From NCBI RefSeq assembly GCF_017315725.1, contig NZ_JAFLRG010000002.1, forward strand, positions 62,001-126,000: 64,000 bases of DNA, read 5' to 3'. The notes beneath the pieces are model-generated. The model was not told the DNA's origin and did no database searches. It saw nothing but the letters and a program-made list of their open reading frames with translations. This stretch comes from Trinickia acidisoli (GTDB lineage Bacteria > Pseudomonadota > Gammaproteobacteria > Burkholderiales > Burkholderiaceae). Below, piece after piece: positions 38,101-47,800 of the stretch. How positions within the stretch are numbered: position 1 is the first letter of the stretch; each line of letters opens with the position of its first letter. A program made the translations under genes and the position numbers.

Positions 38101-41100
38101 GCCCAGAGCGGCGTGACATCGTTGTCGACAGGGTTGTCGACGACCAATAGCAATGTGACGAGCCTGAGCACGTCAGCCTCGACGGGGATCAGCACAGCGC
38201 AGAGCGGCGTGACATCGCTGTCGACAGGGCTGTCGACGACCAATAGCAATGTGACGAGCCTGAGCACGTCAGCCTCGACGGGGATCAGCACAGCGCAGAG
38301 CGGCGTGACATCGCTGTCGACAGGGCTGTCGACGACGAACAGCAGCGTGACGAGCCTGAGCACGTCGGCTTCGACAGGGATCAGCACGGCCCAGAGTGGC
38401 GTGACATCGCTGTCGACAGGCCTGTCCACGACGAACAGTAATGTGACAAGCCTGAGCACGTCGGCCTCGACGGGGATCAGCACAGCGCAAAGCGGCGTGA
38501 CGTCACTGTCGACACAAGAGTCGACAGATGTGGGCTCGTTGTCGACAGGCCTGTCCACGACGAACAGTAATGTGACAAGCCTGAGCACATCGGCTTCGAC
38601 AGGGATCAGCACGGTACAAAGTGGCGTGACGTCACTGTCGACGGGGTTGAGCACAACCAACAGCAACGTGACGAGCCTGTCGACACAAGAGTCGACGGAT
38701 GTGGGTTCGCTGTCGACAGGGCTGTCGACGACGAACAGCAGCGTGACAAGCTTGAGCACATCGGCCTCGACGGGGATCAGCACGGCCCAGAGCGGCGTGA
38801 CATCGTTGTCGACAGGGTTGTCGACGACCAATAGCAATGTGACGAGCCTGAGCACGTCGGCTTCGACAGGGATCAGCACGGCCCAGAGTGGCGTGACATC
38901 GCTGTCGACAGGCCTGTCCACGACGAACAGTAATGTGACAAGCCTGAGCACGTCGGCCTCGACGGGGATCAGCACAGCGCAAAGCGGCGTGACGTCACTG
39001 TCGACACAAGAGTCGACAGATGTGGGCTCGTTGTCGACAGGCCTGTCCACGACGAACAGTAATGTGACAAGCCTGAGCACATCGGCTTCGACAGGGATCA
39101 GCACGGTACAAAGTGGCGTGACGTCACTGTCGACGGGGTTGAGCACAACCAACAGCAACGTGACGAGCCTGTCGACACAAGAGTCGACGGATGTGGGTTC
39201 GCTGTCGACAGGGCTGTCGACGACGAACAGCAGCGTGACAAGCTTGAGCACATCGGCCTCGACGGGGATCAGCACGGCCCAGAGCGGCGTGACATCGTTG
39301 TCGACAGGGTTGTCCACGACCAATAGCAATGTGACGAGCCTGAGCACATCGACTTCGACGGGGATCAGCACGGCGCAGAGTGGTGTGACGTCGTTGTCGA
39401 CACAAGAATCGACGGATGTGGGCTCGTTGTCGACGGGCTTGTCGACGACGAATAGCAACGTGACGAGCCTGAGCACGTCGGCTTCGACGGGGATCAGCAC
39501 GGCACAAAGTGGCGTGACATCGTTGTCGACAGGGTTGTCGACGACCAATAGCAATGTGACGAGCCTGAGCACGTCGGCTTCGACAGGGATCAGCACAGCG
39601 CAGAGCGGCGTGACATCGCTGTCGACAGGGCTGTCGACGACGAACAGCAATGTGACGAGCCTGAGCACATCGACTTCGACGGGGATCAGTACGGCGCAGA
39701 GTGGCGTGACGTCGTTGTCGACACAAGAATCGACGGATGTGGGCTCGTTGTCGACGGGCTTGTCGACGACGAATAGCAGCGTGACGAGCTTGAGCACATC
39801 GGCCTCGACAGGCATTAGCACGGCCCAGAGCGGCGTGACATCGTTGTCGACAGGGTTGTCGACGACCAATAGCAATGTGACGAGCCTGAGCACGTCAGCC
39901 TCGACGGGGATCAGCACAGCGCAGAGCGGCGTGACATCGCTGTCGACAGGGCTGTCGACGACGAACAGCAGCGTGACGAGCCTGAGCACATCGGCTTCGA
40001 CAGGGATCAGCACGGCACAAAGTGGCGTGACATCGTTGTCGACAGGGTTGTCGACGACGAACAGCAGCGTGACGAGCCTGAGCACGTCGGCTTCGACAGG
40101 GATCAGCACGGCCCAGAGTGGCGTGACATCGCTGTCGACAGGCCTGTCCACGACGAACAGTAATGTGACAAGCCTGAGCACATCGGCTTCGACAGGGATC
40201 AGCACGGTACAAAGTGGCGTGACGTCACTGTCGACGGGGTTGAGCACAACCAACAGCAACGTGACGAGCCTGTCGACACAAGAGTCGACGGATGTGGGTT
40301 CGCTGTCGACAGGGCTGTCGACGACGAACAGCAGCGTGACGAGCTTGAGCACATCGGCCTCGACAGGCATTAGCACGGCCCAGAGCGGCGTGACATCGCT
40401 GTCGACAGGCCTGTCGACGACCAATAGCAATGTGGCGAGCCTGAGCACATCGACTTCGACGGGGATCAGCACGGCGCAAAGTGGCGTGACATCGCTGTCG
40501 ACAGGGCTGTCCACGACGAACAGCAACGTAACGAGCTTGAGCACGTCGGCTTCGACAGGGATCAGCACGGCCCAGAGTGGCGTGACATCGTTGTCGACAG
40601 GCCTGTCCACGACGAACAGTAATGTGACAAGCCTGAGCACATCGACTTCGACGGGGATCAGCACGGCGCAAAGTGGCGTGACATCGCTGTCGACAGGGCT
40701 GTCCACGACGAACAGCAACGTAACGAGCTTGAGCACGTCGGCTTCGACAGGGATCAGCACGGCCCAGAGTGGCGTGACATCGTTGTCGACAGGCCTGTCC
40801 ACGACGAACAGTAATGTGACAAGCCTGAGCACGTCGGCCTCGACGGGGATCAGCACGGCGCAGAGTGGTGTGACGTCGCTGTCGACACAAGAGTCGACGG
40901 ATGTGGGTTCGCTGTCGACAGGGCTGTCGACGACGAACAGCAGCGTGACGAGCTTGAGCACATCGGCCTCGACGGGGATCAGCACGGCCCAGAGCGGCGT
41001 GACATCGTTGTCGACAGGGTTGTCCACGACCAATAGCAATGTGACGAGCCTGAGCACATCGACTTCGACGGGGATCAGCACGGCGCAGAGTGGTGTGACG

Positions 41101-44100
41101 TCGTTGTCGACACAAGAATCGACGGATGTGGGCTCGTTGTCGACGGGCTTGTCGACGACGAATAGCAGCGTGACGAGCCTGAGCACGTCGGCTTCGACAG
41201 GGATCAGCACGGCCCAGAGTGGCGTGACATCGCTGTCGACAGGCCTGTCCACGACGAACAGTAATGTGACAAGCCTGAGCACGTCGGCTTCGACAGGGAT
41301 CAGTACGGCGCAGAGTGGCGTGACGTCGTTGTCGACACAAGAATCGACGGATGTGGGCTCGTTGTCGACGGGCTTGTCGACGACGAATAGCAGCGTGACG
41401 AGCCTGAGCACGTCGGCTTCGACAGGGATCAGCACGGCCCAGAGTGGCGTGACATCGTTGTCGACAGGCCTGTCCACGACGAACAGTAATGTGACAAGCC
41501 TGAGCACGTCGGCCTCGACGGGGATCAGCACGGCGCAGAGTGGTGTGACGTCGTTGTCGACACAAGAATCGACGGATGTGGGCTCGTTGTCGACGGGCTT
41601 GTCGACGACGAATAGCAACGTGACGAGCCTGAGCACGTCGGCTTCGACGGGGATCAGCACGGCACAAAGTGGCGTGACATCGTTGTCGACAGGGTTGTCG
41701 ACGACCAATAGCAATGTGACGAGCCTGAGCACGTCGGCTTCGACAGGGATCAGCACAGCGCAGAGCGGCGTGACATCGCTGTCGACAGGGCTGTCGACGA
41801 CGAACAGCAGCGTGACGAGCTTGAGCACATCGGCCTCGACAGGCATTAGCACGGCCCAGAGCGGCGTGACATCGTTGTCGACAGGGTTGTCGACGACCAA
41901 TAGCAATGTGACGAGCCTGAGCACGTCGGCTTCGACGGGGATCAGTACGGCGCAAAGCGGCGTGACGTCACTGTCGACAGGGCTGTCCACGACGAACAGC
42001 AACGTAACGAGCTTGAGCACGTCGGCTTCGACAGGGATCAGCACGGCCCAGAGTGGCGTGACATCGTTGTCGACAGGCCTGTCCACGACGAACAGTAATG
42101 TGACAAGCCTGAGCACGTCGGCCTCGACGGGGATCAGCACGGCGCAGAGTGGTGTGACGTCGTTGTCGACACAAGAATCGACGGATGTGGGCTCGTTGTC
42201 GACGGGCTTGTCGACGACGAATAGCAACGTGACGAGCCTGAGCACGTCGGCTTCGACGGGGATCAGCACGGCACAAAGTGGCGTGACATCGTTGTCGACA
42301 GGGTTGTCGACGACCAATAGCAATGTGACGAGCCTGAGCACGTCGGCTTCGACAGGGATCAGCACGGCCCAGAGTGGCGTGACATCGCTGTCGACAGGCC
42401 TGTCCACGACGAACAGTAATGTGACAAGCCTGAGCACGTCGGCTTCGACAGGGATCAGTACGGCGCAGAGTGGCGTGACGTCGTTGTCGACACAAGAATC
42501 GACGGATGTGGGCTCGTTGTCGACGGGCTTGTCGACGACGAATAGCAGCGTGACGAGCCTGAGCACGTCGGCTTCGACAGGGATCAGCACGGCCCAGAGT
42601 GGCGTGACATCGTTGTCGACAGGCCTGTCCACGACGAACAGTAATGTGACAAGCCTGAGCACGTCGGCCTCGACGGGGATCAGCACGGCGCAGAGTGGTG
42701 TGACGTCGTTGTCGACACAAGAATCGACGGATGTGGGCTCGTTGTCGACGGGCTTGTCGACGACGAATAGCAACGTGACGAGCCTGAGCACGTCGGCTTC
42801 GACGGGGATCAGCACGGCACAAAGTGGCGTGACATCGTTGTCGACAGGGTTGTCGACGACCAATAGCAATGTGACGAGCCTGAGCACGTCGGCTTCGACA
42901 GGGATCAGCACAGCGCAGAGCGGCGTGACATCGCTGTCGACAGGGCTGTCGACGACGAACAGCAGCGTGACGAGCTTGAGCACATCGGCCTCGACAGGCA
43001 TTAGCACGGCCCAGAGCGGCGTGACATCGTTGTCGACAGGGTTGTCGACGACCAATAGCAATGTGACGAGCCTGAGCACGTCGGCTTCGACGGGGATCAG
43101 TACGGCGCAAAGCGGCGTGACGTCACTGTCGACACAAGAATCGACGGATGTGGGCTCGTTGTCGACGGGCTTGTCGACGACGAATAGCAACGTGACGAGC
43201 CTGAGCACGTCGGCTTCGACGGGGATCAGCACGGCACAAAGTGGCGTGACATCGTTGTCGACAGGCCTGTCCACGACGAACAGTAATGTGACAAGCCTGA
43301 GCACGTCGGCCTCGACGGGGATCAGCACAGCGCAAAGCGGCGTGACGTCACTGTCGACACAAGAGTCGACAGATGTGGGCTCGTTGTCGACGGGCTTGTC
43401 GACGACGAATAGCAACGTGACGAGCCTGAGTACGTCAGCCTCGACGGGGATCAGCACAGCGCAGAGCGGCGTGACATCGCTGTCGACAGGGCTGTCGACG
43501 ACGAACAGCAGCGTGACGAGCTTGAGCACATCGGCCTCGACAGGCATTAGCACCCAGAGCGGCGTGACATCGTTGTCGACAGGGTTGTCGACGACCAATA
43601 GCAATGTGACGAGCCTGAGCACGTCGGCCTCGACAGGCATTAGCACGGCCCAGAGCGGCGTGACATCGTTGTCGACAGGGTTGTCGACGACCAATAGCAA
43701 TGTGACGAGCCTGAGCACGTCAGCCTCGACGGGGATCAGCACAGCGCAGAGCGGCGTGACATCGCTGTCGACAGGGCTGTCGACGACGAACAGCAGCGTG
43801 ACGAGCCTGAGCACATCGGCTTCGACAGGGATCAGCACGGCACAAAGTGGCGTGACATCGTTGTCGACAGGGTTGTCGACGACCAATAGCAATGTGACGA
43901 GCCTGAGCACGTCGGCTTCGACAGGGATCAGCACGGCCCAGAGTGGCGTGACATCGCTGTCGACAGGCCTGTCCACGACGAACAGTAATGTGACAAGCCT
44001 GAGCACGTCGGCCTCGACGGGGATCAGCACAGCGCAAAGCGGCGTGACGTCACTGTCGACACAAGAGTCGACAGATGTGGGCTCGTTGTCGACAGGCCTG

Positions 44101-44871
44101 TCCACGACGAACAGTAATGTGACAAGCCTGAGCACATCGGCTTCGACAGGGATCAGCACGGTACAAAGTGGCGTGACGTCACTGTCGACGGGGTTGAGCA
44201 CAACCAACAGCAACGTGACGAGCCTGTCGACACAAGAGTCGACGGATGTGGGTTCGCTGTCGACAGGGCTGTCGACGACGAACAGCAGCGTGACAAGCTT
44301 GAGCACATCGGCCTCGACGGGGATCAGCACGGCCCAGAGCGGCGTGACATCGTTGTCGACAGGGTTGTCGACGACCAATAGCAATGTGACGAGCCTGAGC
44401 ACGTCGGCTTCGACAGGGATCAGCACGGCCCAGAGTGGCGTGACATCGCTGTCGACAGGCCTGTCCACGACGAACAGTAATGTGACAAGCCTGAGCACGT
44501 CGGCCTCGACGGGGATCAGCACAGCGCAAAGCGGCGTGACGTCACTGTCGACACAAGAGTCGACAGATGTGGGCTCGTTGTCGACAGGCCTGTCCACGAC
44601 GAACAGTAATGTGACAAGCCTGAGCATCGGCTTCGACAGGGATCAGCACGGTACAAAGTGGCGTGACGTCACTGTCGACGGGGTTGAGCACAACCAACAG
44701 CAACGTGACGAGCCTGTCGACACAAGAGTCGACGGATGTGGGTTCGCTGTCGACAGGGCTGTCGACGACGAACAGCAGCGTGACAAGCTTGAGCACATCG
44801 GCCTCGACGGGGATCAGCACGGCCCAGAGCGGCGTGACATCGTTGTCGACAGGGTTGTCCACGACCAATAG
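35146..44871 (+). CDS. Adhesin, N-terminal open segment (signal peptide, head, neck, most of stalk)
   Basis: This is the first uninterrupted frame of the giant adhesin, 3,241 codons. The last about 80 residues, after the 2-base loss near 44628, are out of frame and not of the repeat type. One in-frame 3-base loss near 43553 removes an Ala from a module. GAGAG lies about nine bases before the ATG. Confidence 0.8.
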   Translation: MNRIYRLVFNRRTGKIVVASEHSRSHTRGAGGRRGRVSLLASRSRMAVAVMMAVAGWSGGAWADTQCGTDSAYGINAYATCGTGDTSYGYDAGFVGSAYSDDTYIGQNSGNNVIGNSNTASGYKSGFNVTGSLNTGNGTSAGASITGNANTGSGYDSSYNVIGNGNTGGGVDASAYVTGSNNTGSGYQSTYNVTGGGNTGSGYQSSYNVTGSGNTGSGALSSNNVIGSNNTASGYASGAFVTGINNSAVGAGAGAYVNGNGNVAVGVNAGAGVSGTPLTITNTTALGAGATATGSNSVALGANSTDGGVANVVSVGSSSQTRTITNVTAGVNPTDAVNVSQLNALSTSASTGISTAQSGVASVSTGLSTTNSNVASLSTSASTGISTAQSGVTSLSTGLSTTNSKLTSLSTSASTGISTAQSGVTSLSTGLSTTNSNVTSLSTSASTGISTAQSGVTSLSTGLSTTNSNVTSLSTSASTGISTAQSGVTSLSTGLSTTNSNVTSLSTSASTGISTAQSGVTSLSTGLSTTNSNVTSLSTSASTGISTAQSGVTSLSTGLSTTNSNVTSLSTSASTGISTAQSGVTSLSTGLSTTNSNVTSLSTSASTGISTAQSGVTSLSTGLSTTNSNVTSLSTQESTDVGSLSTGLSTTNSNVTSLSTSASTGISTAQSGVTSLSTGLSTTNSNVTSLSTSASTGISTAQSGVTSLSTGLSTTNSNVTSLSTQESTDVGSLSTGLSTTNSNVTSLSTSASTGISTAQSGVTSLSTGLSTTNSNVTSLSTSASTGISTAQSGVTSLSTGLSTTNSNVTSLSTSASTGISTAQSGVTSLSTGLSTTNSNVTSLSTQESTDVGSLSTGLSTTNSNVTSLSTSASTGISTAQSGVTSLSTGLSTTNSNVTSLSTSASTGISTAQSGVTSLSTGLSTTNSNVTSLSTSTSTGISTAQSGVTSLSTQESTDVGSLSTGLSTTNSSVTSLSTSASTGISTAQSGVTSLSTGLSTTNSNVTSLSTSASTGISTAQSGVTSLSTGLSTTNSNVTSLSTSASTGISTAQSGVTSLSTGLSTTNSSVTSLSTSASTGISTAQSGVTSLSTGLSTTNSNVTSLSTSASTGISTAQSGVTSLSTQESTDVGSLSTGLSTTNSNVTSLSTSASTGISTVQSGVTSLSTGLSTTNSNVTSLSTQESTDVGSLSTGLSTTNSSVTSLSTSASTGISTAQSGVTSLSTGLSTTNSNVTSLSTSASTGISTAQSGVTSLSTGLSTTNSNVTSLSTSASTGISTAQSGVTSLSTQESTDVGSLSTGLSTTNSNVTSLSTSASTGISTVQSGVTSLSTGLSTTNSNVTSLSTQESTDVGSLSTGLSTTNSSVTSLSTSASTGISTAQSGVTSLSTGLSTTNSNVTSLSTSTSTGISTAQSGVTSLSTQESTDVGSLSTGLSTTNSNVTSLSTSASTGISTAQSGVTSLSTGLSTTNSNVTSLSTSASTGISTAQSGVTSLSTGLSTTNSNVTSLSTSTSTGISTAQSGVTSLSTQESTDVGSLSTGLSTTNSSVTSLSTSASTGISTAQSGVTSLSTGLSTTNSNVTSLSTSASTGISTAQSGVTSLSTGLSTTNSSVTSLSTSASTGISTAQSGVTSLSTGLSTTNSSVTSLSTSASTGISTAQSGVTSLSTGLSTTNSNVTSLSTSASTGISTVQSGVTSLSTGLSTTNSNVTSLSTQESTDVGSLSTGLSTTNSSVTSLSTSASTGISTAQSGVTSLSTGLSTTNSNVASLSTSTSTGISTAQSGVTSLSTGLSTTNSNVTSLSTSASTGISTAQSGVTSLSTGLSTTNSNVTSLSTSTSTGISTAQSGVTSLSTGLSTTNSNVTSLSTSASTGISTAQSGVTSLSTGLSTTNSNVTSLSTSASTGISTAQSGVTSLSTQESTDVGSLSTGLSTTNSSVTSLSTSASTGISTAQSGVTSLSTGLSTTNSNVTSLSTSTSTGISTAQSGVTSLSTQESTDVGSLSTGLSTTNSSVTSLSTSASTGISTAQSGVTSLSTGLSTTNSNVTSLSTSASTGISTAQSGVTSLSTQESTDVGSLSTGLSTTNSSVTSLSTSASTGISTAQSGVTSLSTGLSTTNSNVTSLSTSASTGISTAQSGVTSLSTQESTDVGSLSTGLSTTNSNVTSLSTSASTGISTAQSGVTSLSTGLSTTNSNVTSLSTSASTGISTAQSGVTSLSTGLSTTNSSVTSLSTSASTGISTAQSGVTSLSTGLSTTNSNVTSLSTSASTGISTAQSGVTSLSTGLSTTNSNVTSLSTSASTGISTAQSGVTSLSTGLSTTNSNVTSLSTSASTGISTAQSGVTSLSTQESTDVGSLSTGLSTTNSNVTSLSTSASTGISTAQSGVTSLSTGLSTTNSNVTSLSTSASTGISTAQSGVTSLSTGLSTTNSNVTSLSTSASTGISTAQSGVTSLSTQESTDVGSLSTGLSTTNSSVTSLSTSASTGISTAQSGVTSLSTGLSTTNSNVTSLSTSASTGISTAQSGVTSLSTQESTDVGSLSTGLSTTNSNVTSLSTSASTGISTAQSGVTSLSTGLSTTNSNVTSLSTSASTGISTAQSGVTSLSTGLSTTNSSVTSLSTSASTGISTAQSGVTSLSTGLSTTNSNVTSLSTSASTGISTAQSGVTSLSTQESTDVGSLSTGLSTTNSNVTSLSTSASTGISTAQSGVTSLSTGLSTTNSNVTSLSTSASTGISTAQSGVTSLSTQESTDVGSLSTGLSTTNSNVTSLSTSASTGISTAQSGVTSLSTGLSTTNSSVTSLSTSASTGISTQSGVTSLSTGLSTTNSNVTSLSTSASTGISTAQSGVTSLSTGLSTTNSNVTSLSTSASTGISTAQSGVTSLSTGLSTTNSSVTSLSTSASTGISTAQSGVTSLSTGLSTTNSNVTSLSTSASTGISTAQSGVTSLSTGLSTTNSNVTSLSTSASTGISTAQSGVTSLSTQESTDVGSLSTGLSTTNSNVTSLSTSASTGISTVQSGVTSLSTGLSTTNSNVTSLSTQESTDVGSLSTGLSTTNSSVTSLSTSASTGISTAQSGVTSLSTGLSTTNSNVTSLSTSASTGISTAQSGVTSLSTGLSTTNSNVTSLSTSASTGISTAQSGVTSLSTQESTDVGSLSTGLSTTNSNVTSLSIGFDRDQHGTKWRDVTVDGVEHNQQQRDEPVDTRVDGCGFAVDRAVDDEQQRDKLEHIGLDGDQHGPERRDIVVDRVVHDQ

Positions 44872-47800
44872 CAATGTGACGAGCCTGAGCACATCGACTT
44901 CGACGGGGATCAGCACGGCGCAGAGTGGTGTGACGTCGTTGTCGACACAAGAATCGACGGATGTGGGCTCGTTGTCGACGGGCTTGTCGACGACGAATAG
45001 CAACGTGACGAGCCTGAGCACGTCGGCTTCGACGGGGATCAGCACGGCACAAAGTGGCGTGACATCGTTGTCGACAGGGTTGTCGACGACCAATAGCAAT
45101 GTGACGAGCCTGAGCACGTCGGCTTCGACAGGGATCAGCACAGCGCAGAGCGGCGTGACATCGCTGTCGACAGGGCTGTCGACGACGAACAGCAATGTGA
45201 CGAGCCTGAGCACATCGACTTCGACGGGGATCAGTACGGCGCAGAGTGGCGTGACGTCGTTGTCGACACAAGAATCGACGGATGTGGGCTCGTTGTCGAC
45301 GGGCTTGTCGACGACGAATAGCAGCGTGACGAGCTTGAGCACATCGGCCTCGACAGGCATTAGCACGGCCCAGAGCGGCGTGACATCGTTGTCGACAGGG
45401 TTGTCGACGACCAATAGCAATGTGACGAGCCTGAGCACGTCAGCCTCGACGGGGATCAGCACAGCGCAGAGCGGCGTGACATCGCTGTCGACAGGGCTGT
45501 CGACGACGAACAGCAGCGTGACGAGCCTGAGCACATCGGCTTCGACAGGGATCAGCACGGCACAAAGTGGCGTGACATCGTTGTCGACAGGGTTGTCGAC
45601 GACGAACAGCAGCGTGACGAGCCTGAGCACGTCGGCTTCGACAGGGATCAGCACGGCCCAGAGTGGCGTGACATCGTTGTCGACAGGCCTGTCCACGACG
45701 AACAGTAATGTGACAAGCCTGAGCACGTCGGCCTCGACGGGGATCAGCACGGCGCAGAGTGGTGTGACGTCGTTGTCGACACAAGAATCGACGGATGTGG
45801 GCTCGTTGTCGACGGGCTTGTCGACGACGAATAGCAACGTGACGAGCCTGAGCACGTCGGCTTCGACGGGGATCAGCACGGCACAAAGTGGCGTGACATC
45901 GTTGTCGACAGGGTTGTCGACGACCAATAGCAATGTGACGAGCCTGAGCACGTCGGCTTCGACGGGGATCAGTACGGCGCAAAGCGGCGTGACGTCACTG
46001 TCGACACAAGAATCGACGGATGTGGGCTCGTTGTCGACGGGCTTGTCGACGACGAATAGCAACGTGACGAGCCTGAGCACGTCGGCTTCGACGGGGATCA
46101 GCACGGCACAAAGTGGCGTGACATCGTTGTCGACAGGCCTGTCCACGACGAACAGTAATGTGACAAGCCTGAGCACGTCGGCCTCGACGGGGATCAGCAC
46201 AGCGCAAAGCGGCGTGACGTCACTGTCGACACAAGAGTCGACAGATGTGGGCTCGTTGTCGACGGGCTTGTCGACGACGAATAGCAACGTGACGAGCCTG
46301 AGTACGTCAGCCTCGACGGGGATCAGCACAGCGCAGAGCGGCGTGACATCGCTGTCGACAGGGCTGTCGACGACGAACAGCAGCGTGACGAGCTTGAGCA
46401 CATCGGCCTCGACAGGCATTAGCACGGCCCAGAGCGGCGTGACATCGTTGTCGACAGGGTTGTCGACGACCAATAGCAATGTGACGAGCCTGAGCACGTC
46501 GGCCTCGACAGGCATTAGCACGGCCCAGAGCGGCGTGACATCGTTGTCGACAGGGTTGTCGACGACAATAGCAATGTGACGAGCCTGAGCACGTCAGCCT
46601 CGACGGGGATCAGCACAGCGCAGAGCGGCGTGACATCGCTGTCGACAGGGCTGTCGACGACGAACAGCAGCGTGACGAGCCTGAGCACATCGGCTTCGAC
46701 AGGGATCAGCACGGCACAAAGTGGCGTGACATCGTTGTCGACAGGGTTGTCGACGACCAATAGCAATGTGACGAGCCTGAGCACGTCGGCTTCGACAGGG
46801 ATCAGCACGGCCCAGAGTGGCGTGACATCGCTGTCGACAGGCCTGTCCACGACGAACAGTAATGTGACAAGCCTGAGCACGTCGGCCTCGACGGGGATCA
46901 GCACAGCGCAAAGCGGCGTGACGTCACTGTCGACACAAGAGTCGACAGATGTGGGCTCGTTGTCGACAGGCCTGTCCACGACGAACAGTAATGTGACAAG
47001 CCTGAGCACATCGGCTTCGACAGGGATCAGCACGGTACAAAGTGGCGTGACGTCACTGTCGACGGGGTTGAGCACAACCAACAGCAACGTGACGAGCCTG
47101 TCGACACAAGAGTCGACGGATGTGGGTTCGCTGTCGACAGGGCTGTCGACGACGAACAGCAGCGTGACAAGCTTGAGCACATCGGCCTCGACGGGGATCA
47201 GCACGGCCCAGAGCGGCGTGACATCGTTGTCGACAGGGTTGTCCACGACCAATAGCAATGTGACGAGCCTGAGCACATCGACTTCGACGGGGATCAGCAC
47301 GGCGCAAAGTGGCGTGACATCGCTGTCGACAGGGCTGTCCACGACGAACAGCAACGTAACGAGCTTGAGCACGTCGGCTTCGACAGGGATCAGCACGGCC
47401 CAGAGTGGCGTGACATCGTTGTCGACAGGCCTGTCCACGACGAACAGTAATGTGACGAGCCTGAGCACGTCGGCCTCGACGGGGATCAGCACGGCGCAGA
47501 GTGGTGTGACGTCGCTGTCGACACAAGAGTCGACGGATGTGGGTTCGCTGTCGACAGGGCTGTCGACGACGAACAGCAGCGTGACGAGCTTGAGCACATC
47601 GGCCTCGACAGGCATTAGCACGGCCCAGAGCGGCGTGACATCGTTGTCGACAGGGTTGTCGACGACCAATAGCAATGTGACGAGCCTGAGCACGTCGGCT
47701 TCGACGGGGATCAGTACGGCGCAAAGCGGCGTGACGTCACTGTCGACACAAGAATCGACGGATGTGGGCTCGTTGTCGACGGGCTTGTCGACGACGAATA

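Noticed and set aside
35763..44627. A 2,954-codon open frame on the minus strand opposite the adhesin, and many further long frames antisense to the array
   Set aside because: The repeat modules contain no stop codon in the antisense frames, so length there is automatic. The translations are simple repeats without start sites, signal peptides or family resemblance, while the plus strand encodes a complete adhesin architecture.
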